DNA of 64,000 bases, taken from assembly GCF_019097595.1 (NCBI RefSeq), contig NC_080719.1, forward strand, positions 13,882,001-13,946,000, in the 5' to 3' direction. The translations under genes were made by a program, and so were the position numbers. This document shows, one piece after another, positions 22,856 through 34,005 of the stretch; position 1 is the first letter of the stretch; each line of letters starts with the position of its first letter. Origin of the DNA: Hemibagrus wyckioides. Taxonomy: Eukaryota > Chordata > Actinopteri > Siluriformes > Bagridae. The notes under the pieces are model-generated. The model was given only the letters and a program-made list of their open reading frames with translations. It searched no databases and was not told where the DNA came from.

Positions 22856-23560
22856 ACTGTAAAAGCAAAATAATAACTTCAGGTTGATAACCATAATTAC
22901 ACTTGATCGAACCACTAAAGTTTCCAGAACTTTCCTTATTTCCACAGCCACCATGTTTTAGTTCTCACTTGTATACTATAGGTTTCAATAATAATCCAGT
23001 ACTCACTTTTCTAGACACATACCTGCACATCCATGACACTAGATTTCGTTATTGATTTGTAATTTTAGCAAGTCACACAGTTTCTGAAGCATTTATAACT
23101 GTCTCTCTCACACACCTCTCTGAAGCCCGATTCCATTTAACCAATTTTTCAGTCTACGCTGGCTGAGAAGGATGATTCACAGAGGTTTTCTAGGAATCAT
23201 GGAATGATGTATGTGCAAAGAAAAACTGTTCAAAAGACTGTTGCTATGGTTCATATCATTTTGTCAGCATTCTGTCTTCGCTGGGAATACATTTGAAGTA
23301 ATAAGAAAGTAAAACAAAAATAGCAGCTGTGGGGATTAATGGCTTATGTAATGTCAGCTTCTCTGTATATTCACTTATTCTACATGATTGTAGTGTTACA
23401 TAAAACATAGAAAGAACAAACCCTGGAAACAGCCATTCCAATTCACCTTATTATTGGTGACACATTTGTTTTAATTTTTTTTTTTCCAAAATGCCATCTT
23501 TAGAACAGTGCAAATTCAGTTTTGGTAAGTTGAAGCAAGGGTTTTGCTAGAGAAATGATG
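22856..23560. other. Intergenic, nothing recognised
   Basis: AT-rich; no supported gene. Confidence 0.55.
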
Positions 23561-23573
23561 TTAATAATAATAA

Positions 23574-23604
<31 letters not shown>

Positions 23605-23650
23605 AAGAAAAAGAAAGAAAGAAAGAATTATTAATAATAATTATTATTCT
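23561..23650. repeat. (AAT)n-(AAG)n-(AAAG)n compound microsatellite
   Basis: AAT units give way to a pure AAG run, then AAAG units, then AAT again. The central purine-only tract could form triplex DNA. Confidence 0.95.
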
Positions 23651-25059
23651 TTCTTCAGTATACTTTATAGACGCTTGCAGAGCCAAATATTTTACAAATG
23701 TTTTAAAGCCTTTTAGATCACGCACTTCCCACTCAGTGCTCCCACACTACAGTAAATGACTCCACAAGGGCCCTGATTTACAAAAGGTTTGTGTGTGTAC
23801 TGTACCCACAAACAAACTCACTGTGCTCAGCTGTGCAAGCTGATTTACTGACATGGTCTAATCACTTTGGGGTGTTTTCAACCTAAAAATCCAGAATACA
23901 TTGTTGGGTCAATGCAAATTGTTTAAATGATCAGCCTAAAGGTGATTTGCTGGACCTGGAAGTCCTTTCACAGACAAATCAATGCAAATTAATATGGCTG
24001 AAAAATTCATATCACACTTGCAGAACCCTGACATATGATTTATTTTTTTTTGCCCATTTTCAGTCTGCCAGTTCTGCCAAAATCATATCACCACAAACCT
24101 CTTGTGTCTGTGTTCTAACATCTGCCCACAAAAAGAATAAAGGAGAAGGTATCATTGTGTAGTAGTCATACCTGCCCTAAAGAGAAGGGAAAGTTCACCA
24201 TCTTAAAACAATTTATTATAGATCTATATTGATATGTATATATAATTACACACATATATGCGTATAAAATCACATTACAGTAGCTATAAACAGCAGAGCA
24301 TGCACTCTTAACAATCACACCAGATTCACATCACCTTCATTTACAGTGTGCTTAAAATGGTTTCAACTACATTGGTAGCTTGCTAACACTAGACGATTAC
24401 ACACTCTCTTTCTAGATTTGCTTGATTTTTTTGATAGTACATGGCAATGAAAACAGAGAAGTGAAACTCCAGTAGGTCCAACTGAGCATTAGTTCTTATA
24501 GGTTATCTTATAATGTTATTCATATGACAGTAATAGGAGTGATTCATGACATGTTATGAATTTTCTATGAGTCGCAGTTGAGAACCAAAGTTCCTCAGAG
24601 TTCTGACACTCAGCAGTGAGTACAAGAGAGGACACAAAAAGTATTCTCTTCTTGATACAATCCCTCTCTCTAGCATCTGAATCACCCATCCTTTCTTTTC
24701 TCTTTAATTCAGCTGGTGGACTTTCCCATCTCCCTATGATATGATGTCTATTACACACACAATGATTCCTTCTTGTGGACAGATGTGAGAACATGGACAT
24801 GAGAAGCTTCACATTGGACTTCACATTGCAAAAGTAAATTCTAGATACTGCCTAATGACATTCAAAGACTTTACAATAAATGTTCATGTACCGGATCAGC
24901 TCAGAAACATGTGCTGCTTGTTGAGATGAACTCTCAACATCTTATATTTCCGAATAATAAGCACTGTGGGGAAAATGGCATTCATTTAAAAAAAAAAAAG
25001 GTTGGAAAGTTTGCTGACAAACTTGAGGAAATAAGTTTTAATAGCTATCTGTAGCCACT
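23651..25059. other. Intergenic, nothing recognised
   Basis: AT-rich. Nothing supported. Confidence 0.55.
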
Positions 25060-25215
25060 GTAATGTGTGTGTAGGCCATGGTTCACGCGGCCACCCGAAG
25101 TCCCATGTCAGTAAACAGAGCTACAGGCTTCCTAATGACCTGGAGTGTCATTTACAGACTCCGCTGAGGAAACATGGTGACAGCACACGGTAGGGCTGAA
25201 AATCGGACTTTAAAT
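25060..25215. other. Unique CpG-containing segment, possible conserved element
   Basis: GGTTCACGCGGCCACCCGAAG and the following 100 bases are less AT-rich than their surroundings and not repeated. No frame. Possible conserved non-coding element by composition only. Confidence 0.25.
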
Positions 25216-26149
25216 TGGCGTAGCAAGTGGGCAGAGGCATAAAAACAGAAAAAAACATGTCAGACCCAGAGTAAATGGATTAGAAGTATGGATTAAATGC
25301 ATAGACGAAATGTAATAAAACATTTTATATCACAGCATTGTTGTTTTCACTCACCTAGACATTTATTTTACACCTAGCTAGTGTTTGTTGCTGTGCCGCT
25401 AGTCTGTGCCACTGAGTTTTATGTTTAAGATTATTTATTAGTTTAGATCTTACTGTAAGAAAATGATGTATTTATTCCTCTTAATTTTTTTTTCAGATTC
25501 TGCTTTGCTCTTATCATTAATCGTGAGATATTTCCAGTTCACTGTTTCATCAGTACATATAGAGGACAGAGTGCACTAGGATCATACTATAATGTGGTAC
25601 CAGATGTAAGTCCATGTCCAGGACCAGACAACATCAAGCCTAATCCTAAGAGGTTCAAGGCCAAGTATAGATCAAGTCCATCTACAAAGGAAGAAACTTT
25701 TACTTTAACTGGATATTTTCGTTATTCATCTTTGCACCAATGATAAGGCTGTTTCCTAGAAGAAGAAATTACATATTAAATTATTAAATAATTAAATTCT
25801 TAGTGAGAGCAATATTCAAACCTGAGAAAAATACAAATGCCAATGAATCCGATACATGTTCAAGTCCATACAAAAACGCCTCAAGACAGAACCTGAGTCC
25901 ATGACTGAAATCCTAAAAGCCCTAGTATTGGTATCGATGCATTCCTACCAGACAGTTTGTCTGGGGAACTGGTCAAATAATTTAGTCAACAATGCAAAAA
26001 AGCAAAAAAAAAAAAAAAAACATTTTTCAAAAGAAAAAAAGTTACTGGCTCAACAAAGACTACCTTTCTTGTTATACTGAATAATCCAAGTCATTACTAA
26101 ATGGTAAGAGCATGCAAAAATAAAAACCCATTAAAGAAATGCATTTCCT
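25216..26149. other. Intergenic, nothing recognised
   Basis: AT-rich, with a poly(A) run at about 26004-26020. No gene. Confidence 0.55.
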
Positions 26150-26450
26150 CCTGACCTCCTTATTACCGGACTCGCAATCTGCATAAAAGACATGAATAAT
26201 GTGCCAGTGAATTCATTCTGCTATGAATCAGTGACTGGAGTAAGACGCTGTTCCTCTGACTTCTCGCAAAAGGGACTGCCACTGCATTTCCGAAATGAGT
26301 CAGCACAGAACTTGTAAAGAAAAGCTATAGCTGGGATTTTGAGCAATTGTGGGCGTTTGTGCTCGAGTCCAGCTAGTCATCATGCACTCAAATAAAGTTT
26401 GCTTAAAGACCGCAGCAGGAGAAGCGGGGATGCCATAGTCAGCTTTGTAA
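26150..26450. other. Unique segment with AP-1/MARE-like site, possible conserved element
   Basis: Contains ATGAGTCAGCACAG, which matches an AP-1 core and half of a Maf recognition element, and GAATTCATTCTGCTATGAATC, an imperfect dyad. It is non-repetitive and of balanced composition in an AT-rich region. A regulatory role is inference. Confidence 0.3.
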
Positions 26451-27602
26451 ATAGAAGGGAGGTGGTGTGTGTTTGGGGTAGGGTAGGGGTGAGGGGGGTT
26501 GATTCATTCACAAAATGAAAAGCTCTTGCACTAAATTAAATTTCATCCAGTATTACATGATGGGAGGCGACGCAGACTCAAAGTGGACCAGATCACAGTT
26601 GGAAGGCAATATCACTAAAAGGCTTTTAGTGGATTAATGTGGTGTTTTATCCCCCTTTCATTCTCCTCCCCCACGCTGTTCTCATCCCAGGTACCCATAA
26701 AACACAGCATCCCTCTGCTGTGACATTCACTTTTGACAGGACATGGACCGACTCCAAAGGATCGAGAACATTCTTCAGCGCTAAAGGGACAGAGGGGCGT
26801 AGAGCATTGCGTGTCTTCAGCATGTGTAGTCGCAGGACCAGTACGGTTCAGATAAAGACATAACAGCTGAGCATTAATAATGGCAGTACAGCTTGTAATT
26901 CTCCTAATTTATCACATAAAATAACCCACAGTTCCACGTGGGTTATCTGCTACTAATCTTGGATTAGTGCTTTCATATCTGATGAGCTACTTTTCAAATT
27001 TCAATGAATGCAGCACTTCTAAAGTGGAAATCACGAGTATGTGACAAAGTTCCTTCATAAATATTTCTTTTTTTACTTTTATGATACATATCACTCAGTT
27101 ATCTAGATTGCTGACAATAATTTAGGTTAAATGCAAGCTATTTTATGGTGTAAAAATGCACAACAAGCATTGAATGGTTTCTGCTATACATTAACAAATA
27201 TGAGAAAAACGACTAACAATTAACCGCATTTTGAAAAATGAAGAAAACCTAATATTCAGTACAGAAACTCTTCTCTCCTCCACCATGTTGAAAGCTTTAG
27301 ACTACCTTTCTCTGAAACCCAGGTATCATATATATTACTTACATTCATAAATGTACATATGCAACTTTCGAGTGGGAAACTCGTATTTACAATAAGCCAG
27401 TTTAAATCAACTGAAGTCTAAGTAATGTTCCTAAAAATTATTTTAAGTAATAGAATTCACAAGTACATAGTTTTTCCAAGCGAAAAAAATTACGCACATA
27501 AGATGTTAAATAGGAAAATGTAACATTTTCTTTAGGATATCAGCTACAAGTTATACGCCTATTTCTAGATTGTTTTAGTCATTTCTGCATTGCAATGGTC
27601 AT
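26451..27602. other. Intergenic, nothing recognised
   Basis: AT-rich, with a G-rich patch (GGGTAGGGTAGGGGTGAGG) at about 26478-26500. No gene. Confidence 0.55.
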
Positions 27603-27607
27603 TCTAT

Positions 27608-27880
27608 TGTCACAGGCACAAACACCTCAGCCGCACCCCCGCGCTCCCAATCACTGGACTTTTAATCGCACCACCTGCACCCAATCACACGGCACCTACT
27701 TAAAGCCCTCACCTACAGAGCCCAGCAGCTAGTATTAAGACTGTTAAAGTGAGAGTACTAAGTTACTGCTGTAGTATTTTCAAGTGGGATATTTCCATTC
27801 GTCGTATTGCCTTTTTCCCCCTGCCTTGGTTATTAAAAGCCGTGTTGGACCTGCTCTCTGTCTCCGTGTGTGTTGTGACA
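27608..27880 (+). repeat. 5' LTR (273 bp)
   Basis: From TGTCACAGGC to TTGTGACA. The last 184 bases align to the 3' LTR with about seven substitutions and two single-base indels (about 4-5%). The first 89 bases are represented by only 21 in the 3' LTR. A TTATTAAAAGC stretch near the end holds an ATTAAA poly(A)-type signal. Confidence 0.95.
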
Positions 27881-27926
27881 GAATACTAGCCCTACAAACA
27901 GCAAACTACGAGATCTTACCAGGAAG

Positions 27927-28958
27927 ATGGAAGGTCAGCACGTCGGCACACCCCCTACAGCAGCTCAGCTGCAAACAGACCCGTCTGCCGCCCTGGTTCC
28001 ACAACAGCCGACAGCCGAACTGCCTTCTCCACCGGACCCTATCACTGCTCTGGCAGCCTCACTACAGCAAGCGGTACTGTCCGTGGCGACACCACCGACC
28101 TGTCCGGTAGCCAAACCAGCATTATTCTCGGGCGGCGCGGCCGAATGTGCCGGTTTCATTATGCAATGCCAGCTCTATTTTGAGGTTGCTCCTCAGCTGT
28201 TCCCCGATGACCATGCTAAAATAGCCTTTATCCTGTCGCTGTTGTCTGGTGAGGCCCGACGCTGGGCAGAGGCATTGTGGACATTGGAGAGCCCAGTGTT
28301 CGTGTCATTAACGAACTTTCTGGCCCACTTCAAGGTGGTTTTTGGTGTGGGCGCTTCCACCCTCTCGACACATGATGAGCTGTTCACTCTGCGGCAAGGT
28401 AGAAACACTGTCCGCGAGTATACGCTGCGCTTCCGCACGCTGGCGGCATCTAGCGGATGGAATGAGACGGCGCTATTCGCGGCGTACCGGCGGGGGTTAC
28501 AGCCCGAGATCCGACGGCAGATGGCCATATATGAAGACTCCAGCAGCCTGGAGGCCTTCCTGTTGAAGGCTCAGACAGTGGCCCAACATCTCGTCGCGGT
28601 TCCGGGTGGAGGGAACAACCGTTCCGAGGCTTCACCCCGCGAGGAGTTCTCTGCACCAGAGCCTATGCAAACGGACGAGTACCATCTATCTGCAGACGAA
28701 CGGCAGCGCCGGCTTCAGCATGGGCTCTGCCTCTACTGCGGAGAATCTGGTCATTCCATCCCTACCTGTCCCATCCGTCCTGTACACCCAGCGGTGAGTA
28801 CTATCCACCTCAGCTCAGTACTCTCTAATCCTCGGTATCATGATGCCACATTAATGTTTGACTCTCACTCCTATTCTGTCAGTGTGCTCTTTGACTCAGG
28901 CGCGTCTGGGAACTTTATCTCCACCCACATCCTCTCTGCATGCCATATCCCACGATAA
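27927..28958 (+). pseudogene. gag and start of protease
   Basis: 343-residue frame from ATG 27927. It holds a retrotransposon gag domain (about residues 60-210, including RRWAEALW and VREYTLRFRTLAASSGW), one zinc knuckle C268-C271-H276-C281 (CX2CX4HX4C) and the start of an aspartic protease with DSG at 323-325. The protein binds and packages element RNA. The frame stops within the protease just after the DSG motif, while protease-like sequence continues in the -1 frame. I read this as a single-base loss near 28955. A programmed frameshift is unlikely because the break lies inside one domain and I see no slippery heptamer. Confidence 0.85.
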
Positions 28959-30586
28959 AGGAACCCAACGCGCAACCGTATCGTATCACAACCATCCAAG
29001 GAAAACCGCTGGGTCGAGGACTGGTGCAGTGGCAAACGCCGGAATTGACGCTGCTCATCGGCTGTATGCATGAGGAGGTGCTCTCACTGTTGGTGTTGGA
29101 GGAGGCCAGGGTGGACGTTGTCCTAGGACGTCCATGGCTGGCGCAACATCAACCCACGATTCGGTGGAGCACAGGATGCATTGAACAGTGGAGCGATCAT
29201 TGCCTCAGCTCTTGCCTACGCGCACTCCCGTGCCCTCCACCTAGATCTGTTCTCCTGGAGTCGACGAACATCGAGAGCCCCCTACTGGCCGTGAGGTGGA
29301 CCTCCCAGGAGAGTATCAGGATTACACGGAGGTGTTTAGCAAATTGTGCTGTGGACCTTCTGCCCAACGCTAAGATGCCCAAAGGGCGCATCTATCCCCT
29401 GTCTGTCCCGGAGCACAAGGCGTTCATACGCCCTTCGACCTCCCCGGCGGCATCCAGCTTCTTCTTTGTGGCAAAAAAGGATGGCGGGCTTCAACCGTGT
29501 ATCGATTACCGGAATCTTAATGCCCAAACGGTGAAATTCACCTACCCCTTGCCGCTAGTACCAGCTGCTCTCGAGGAGTTATGTGGAGCTCGTATCTTCA
29601 CCAAGCTGGACCTGAGAAGCACATATAACCTCATCCGCATTCATCAGGGAGATGAGTGGAAGACGGCATTCATCACACCTTCTGGGCACTATGAGTACCG
29701 GGTCATGCCATAAGGGCTCACAAATGCTCCAGCAGTATTCCAGAACTTCATGAATGAAATCTTCCGTGATATGCTCCACCGATTCGTCATCGTATACATT
29801 GATGACATCTTAATCTACTCTTCCAACCGGTCGGAGCACATCCACCATGTCCGTCAGGTACTCGACCGCCTCCGCCGTCACCACCTTTTCCTCAAACTTG
29901 AAAAGTGCGAGTTCCACCAAACTGTCGTGCAGTTTCTGGGTTACATCATCTCCGCTGCGGGTATTAAGATGGACCAGGCTAAAATAGACACAGTGATGAA
30001 CTGGCCGCAGCCAGAGACAGTCAAGGAGCTGCAATGGTTTCTGGGGTTTGCAAATTTCTACCGCCGCTTCATCCACAACTACAGCCAAATCACTGCTCCC
30101 CTCACTTCATTATTATGTGGACAGCCTAAGACACTCACCTGGTCAAAATTAGCGGTCGAAGCCTTCCAGCAGCTAAAAGCCGCCTTTTGTTCCGCTCCTA
30201 CATTATTGCATCCTGATCCTAGCCAGCCTTTTGTGGTCGAGGTAGATGCCTCTGCGCTAGGAGTAGGAGCGGTGCTGTCACAACGAGGAGGTAAGCCCCT
30301 GGCACTCCATCCACGCGCCTTCTTTTCAAGGAAACTAACCCCGGCGGAGCGTAACTATGACATCGGAAACCGTGAGCTGTTAGCAATCAAGTTGGCACTG
30401 GAGGAATGGCGGCACTGGCTGAAGGGGGCTGTCCATCCCTTTGAAGTCATCACTGATCACAAAAATCTACAATACCTCAAAGAAGCCAAATGCTTAAACC
30501 CACGACAAGCGTGCTGGGCGCTGTTCTTCACGAGGTTTCGATTCACAGTCTCCTATCGTCCCGGTTGTAAGAACACAAATCACTGA
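28940..30586 (+). pseudogene. pol: protease end, reverse transcriptase, RNase H
   Basis: One reading frame interrupted by a single TAA at 29711-29713. Before the stop lie the end of the protease (DVVLGRPWL) and the reverse transcriptase fingers and motif A (FVAKKDGGLQPCIDYRNLN; KLDLRSTYNLIRIHQGDEW). After it, the catalytic YIDD (codons from 29795; the two D at 29801-29806), [12 protein letters not shown], and RNase H with [20 protein letters not shown] and TDHKNLQYL. The frame ends at 30586 where the RNase H C-terminus should continue. The stop falls inside the RT core, so no active enzyme can be made without read-through. The fit to Ty3/gypsy pol is strong. Confidence 0.9.
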
Positions 30587-30619
30587 TCACTGTGATCACT
30601 GATCACAGATCATCACTGA
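30579..30619. repeat. ATCACTG-type filler at pol deletion junction
   Basis: Four to five imperfect copies of ATCACTG/ATCACAG sit where RNase H should pass into integrase. The same word series (CATCACTGATCAC) occurs once at 30448-30460 in the RNase H region, and CATCACTGAC begins the integrase part. This suggests a deletion repaired by slippage or template switching. Confidence 0.6.
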
Positions 30620-31736
30620 CCTGCCCGCGTCAGAAGGCTTTACCACCATCCTCGTCGTGGTAGACCGATTTTCTAAAGCTTGTAAACTCATACCCCTCAA
30701 GGGCCTACCCACTGCCCTGGAGACAGCTAAAGCCCTCTTCCACCAAGTGTTCAGACACTTCAGCATTCCTGAAGATATTGTGTCAGATAGAGGTTCATCT
30801 CCAGGGTATGGAGGGGTTTCTTAGGACAACTGGGTACATCCATAAGCTTATCCTCTGGTTACCACCCTCAATCTAACGGCCAAACGGAATGGAAAATCCA
30901 GGAAATTGGGCGCTACCTCCAAGCATACTGCCATGAACGCCAGCATGATTGGAGCCAATACCTGCCCTGGGCCGAGTATGCACAAAACTCACTCCGCGAA
31001 GAAACCACCGGACTCACCCCTTTTCAGTGCATACTCTGCTATCAGCCACCTCTGTTCCCATGGTCTGGCGAACCTGCTGAGAGACCTTCAGTCGATCACT
31101 GGTTCCGAGAGAGTGAGAGGGTTTGGGGATTGGCACATGTCCAGCAAAGAAGCACTGTGCTACCATCCAGGTGACCGAGTATGGCTTTCCACCCGGGACA
31201 TCCGCCTCAAACTCCCTTGTAGAAAGCTCAGCCCCCGCTATATCGGTCTCTTCAACATCCGTAGGCGCATAAATGATGTGTCTTACGAACTCATCCTACC
31301 TGCGCACTACCGAATCTCACCCACCTTCCATGTGTCTCTTCTAAAACCATACACTAACCCTGTTCTCCCTCCTCCTACAGAGTCCGAGATCTCATCACCG
31401 CCCCAGATTGACGCAGACAACACGGTCTACCAGGTCTGAGAGATAATGAACTCCAGACGACGACGCGGCCGTCTGCAATATCTGGTCGACTGGGAGGGGT
31501 ATGGTCCCGAGGAAAGATCATGGGTGGACCGGGATGACATCCTCGATCCGGCACTGCTCGCCGACTTCCATCAGAACCACCCAGACCGACCCGCTCCCAG
31601 ATGCTGTGGCCGCCCTCGTCGTCGCTCTCAGACGTCTGGAGACGCCCGTGGGGGGGTACTGTCACGCCCGTGGGGGGGGGTACTTAAAGCCCTCACCTAC
31701 AGAGCCCAGCGGCTAGTCTTAAGACTGTTAAAGTGA
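30618..31736 (+). pseudogene. Integrase core, C-terminal domain and chromodomain
   Basis: Integrase sequence begins at 30618 ([20 protein letters not shown]). The N-terminal zinc-binding part is missing. It runs to VSDRG near 30795, then breaks; coding sense resumes in another frame ([13 protein letters not shown] at about 30851) and shifts again near 31145. From there HPGDRVWLS and [19 protein letters not shown] mark the C-terminal domain. A TGA at 31437-31439 interrupts it, probably from a CGA codon by CpG decay. A chromodomain follows ([20 protein letters not shown], about 31470-31590), which targets insertion by chromatin binding in chromoviruses. At least two frameshifts, one stop and a deletion make it inactive. 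Confidence 0.88.
31642..31683 (+). repeat. Polypurine tract and its duplicate
   Basis: ACGCCCGTG followed by G's and TAC occurs at 31642-31659 (seven G) directly before the LTR, as expected for a polypurine tract. It occurs again at 31664-31683 (nine G) inside the 3' LTR. Confidence 0.85.
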
Positions 31737-31864
31737 GAGTACCGAGTTACTGCTCTAGTATTTTCAAGTTGGATATTTCCGTTCGTCGTATTGCCTTTTT
31801 TCCCCCTGCCTTGGTTATAAAAGCCGTGTTGGACCTGCTCTCTGTCTCCGTGTGTGTTGTGACA
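31660..31864 (+). repeat. 3' LTR (205 bp), 68 bp shorter than the 5' LTR
   Basis: From TGTCAC to TTGTGACA. The first 89 bases of the 5' LTR are replaced by TGTCAC plus a second polypurine-like copy. Homology to the 5' LTR then resumes exactly at TACTTAAAGCC. One T is lost in TTATAAAAG, removing the ATTAAA seen in the 5' LTR. Confidence 0.93.
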
Positions 31865-31869
31865 TCTAT

Positions 31870-33112
31870 AGGCCTCTGGATTTTATTTTATGGCGATAAA
31901 ATGAGATGTATTTAAGCTTTAATAGAAATTACATTAAGAATAAACAGAATAAATTTGCCCATATTCAACTTAAAATTTATTCACAATTTAAAAAATATAT
32001 ATATATATATATTTATTTATTTATTTATTGTTAATAATTTTCAGAAAATCTCACTACACAAACATTCTACTTACTTCATTTGTAAACAAAATTTTGGTGT
32101 CCTGTTATTTCTTTTGGTTTGTTTCTTTTATTATTTTTCTTGTTTAGCACAAGTGTGTTTATTTTTCCATTGAAAACCAGCACATGGGAGATTCTGAAGA
32201 TTGTGGTCAGAAAAGTGTCCAAAATGTATCAGATATCTGTATCCTGTGTGCAGAGCATCAAATAGCATTCTCTAGCAAAAATTAAAAAATAATAATAATA
32301 ATAATCTGCTATAAATCAAAGCGAATGGACGTTTCTTGGACATAATCTGTGCTTTGGTCTGCTGTGTTGTATTTGTCAGAGTTTGCTGCAAAAAATTTAT
32401 ATAAAACTTGTCATGGCTTGTTTTGATATTATTTTTTTCCTCCGTTATTTCAATTGTGTTACAAAATTATCTTTTGTCATTTTGGCTCCACCTAAAACCT
32501 AGATTGGTCACACCCACAAAATCAGGGTTATTAGTGAACAAACAAATGAACCAAAAGGGCTAATGATCAAGATCGTTTTCAAATATTAATATTAAAATGT
32601 TATACAAGCTAAATACAGATAAAAGTAACAGACTTGATCCATCTCAAACTTTTAATGTTTGCTATTGACTGCCTACACATCAAAATTAAAATCCAGCACA
32701 CGATTATTGATCTGTTTGTATCGACCAAGCTCCTAAACATCGCATTTTCCCTTGTAATCATCCTGTTTTGTTATACTAAGTGAGAACACAAACTTTTTTT
32801 TACTAAGACTACATGCTGTGCAGACAACAGGAGCAATTCAGAGGAAAACAGACTTGTTTTTGGATGCAGTTTTTGCACAAAACAATCTGGAAAAAAAGCG
32901 ATTTTGCTTAAGTGGAAAGCAAATAGTTGCTTTTGCAAAGTTATGACACTAGCTGATTGTTCTTTTTTTTCCCCCACCATATTCTTTGTCCTCAAGCAGA
33001 GACATGAATGCAATACCTTACCCTGAACATCCAATAAAATGCAAAAACACCTTTCTGCCATTCAACAGCACAGGACCACCAACGATCCAGCAATTCAACA
33101 AAAAATAGGAAA
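31870..33112. other. Intergenic, nothing recognised
   Basis: AT-rich, with a TATATA/TTTA patch at about 31993-32030 and an AAT patch at about 32289-32304. No gene. Confidence 0.55.
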
Positions 33113-33134
33113 TGGTGTGTGTGTGTGTGTGTGT
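33113..33134. repeat. (GT)n microsatellite
   Basis: A short uninterrupted GT run. Confidence 0.95.
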
Positions 33135-33162
33135 TTCCTCTTATTGTTATTTGTAGAATGCT

Positions 33163-33243
33163 GTCTGAATGGTTTTCTGACCTGTGTGGATATTACACTC
33201 TGACAAGCCTGTGACAATTTTTAACAAGTTTTTCTGACACAAA
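33163..33243 (+). repeat. Short repeat, copy 1 of a pair
   Basis: TTTCTGACCTGTGTGGATATTACAC and TTTTTCTGACACA recur in the same orientation at 34487-34563. The two copies are about 75 bp and diverged. Confidence 0.7.
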
Positions 33244-33407
33244 CAGAATATGTAGGCTACATAAAATACAGTGAAACAACTTTAAATTACAAAAATTGCT
33301 AGAAATGCAATAAATTAGCGAAATAATTTGTAAATTAAATTATTAGTAATTCTAATAAATTTGCATATGTTCTAACTGTCACTTGCTAAGATATCTTTGC
33401 ATTGTGT

Positions 33408-34005
33408 CACAGCTCACAACTTCTTCAAATTCTGCCATGTTCTCAATCACTGGACTTTAAGCTCTGACGTTCCCCTTTAGTGTTTTTGGTTCTTCTCCTA
33501 TTAAGCCTGTTGTTTCAGTGCCTCTTTGCAAGGTAGATGCAGACTGCTTTGGATTTTGACTGTTTCCTTGTTCTAGGTTCTCATTTGCTCTTGAATGTAG
33601 CTGTTTTGTCCCTTACTGAACTTTTCCTGATTTTGATCTGTCTTGGATCATGGTTTGTGTGTTCCTTTTCTTTTGCATGTTTGGATGTGGTAGCTTAGTG
33701 TTAAAGGTGCTGGACTAATGATTGGAAGGTTGTGAGTTCCATCCCAGGTCCATCAACCTGCCCTTGAGCAAGGCTCTTAACCCTCAGTTGCTCAGTCGTA
33801 CAAAATGAGATAAATTGTAAATCACTCTGGATAAGCCAAATGCCAGAAATGTTTCTGTTTTTTTAGATGTTCCTATTTCTGGGATGTATTTTTGTGTGCC
33901 CCTGTCATACTCACTTTCCCTGTGTTACATTACTGTTACTTGCACCTTGTTTTTGTATTAAACTCACCCTGCACTTGCATCCTATCTCCTACCTCTGTTT
34001 TGTGA
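33408..34005 (+). mobile_element. LTR-like sequence split by a SINE
   Basis: The sequence looks like a fish gypsy-type LTR: pyrimidine-rich U3, then TTTTTGTATTAAACTCACCCTGC, a poly(A)-signal-like end, then TTTTGTGAG. A SINE is inserted at 33684-33851. No internal coding region or second LTR is seen, so it would be a solo LTR. Boundaries are approximate. Confidence 0.4.
33684..33851 (+). mobile_element. tRNA-derived SINE
   Basis: Begins GATGTGGTAGCTTAGTG (box A region), then GATTGGAAGGTTGTGAGTTCC (box B region, mutated), CTTGAGCAAGGCTCTTAACC, CAGTTGCTCAGT and the tail CACTCTGGATAAGCCAAATGCC. Confidence 0.8.

Larger units (their letters stand above)
27603..31869 (+). mobile_element. Ty3/gypsy retrotransposon with chromodomain, decayed
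   Basis: The element is 27608-31864 (4257 bp), bounded by LTRs that begin TGTCAC and end GTGACA. The 5 bases before it (27603-27607) and after it (31865-31869) are both TCTAT, an exact target-site duplication. Order: LTR, gag with zinc knuckle, protease, reverse transcriptase, RNase H, integrase, chromodomain, polypurine tract, LTR. This order is that of Ty3/gypsy chromoviruses, such as the sushi group of fish. Several stops, frameshifts and a deletion in the pol middle disable it. Confidence 0.95.

Noticed and set aside
23561..23650. CRISPR-like array
   Set aside because: The repeats are plain trinucleotide and tetranucleotide microsatellites with no spacers; CRISPR is not expected in a fish genome.
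28940..28958. Programmed -1 frameshift between gag and pol
   Set aside because: The break falls inside the protease domain, no slippery heptamer is evident, and other stops in the element point to decay.
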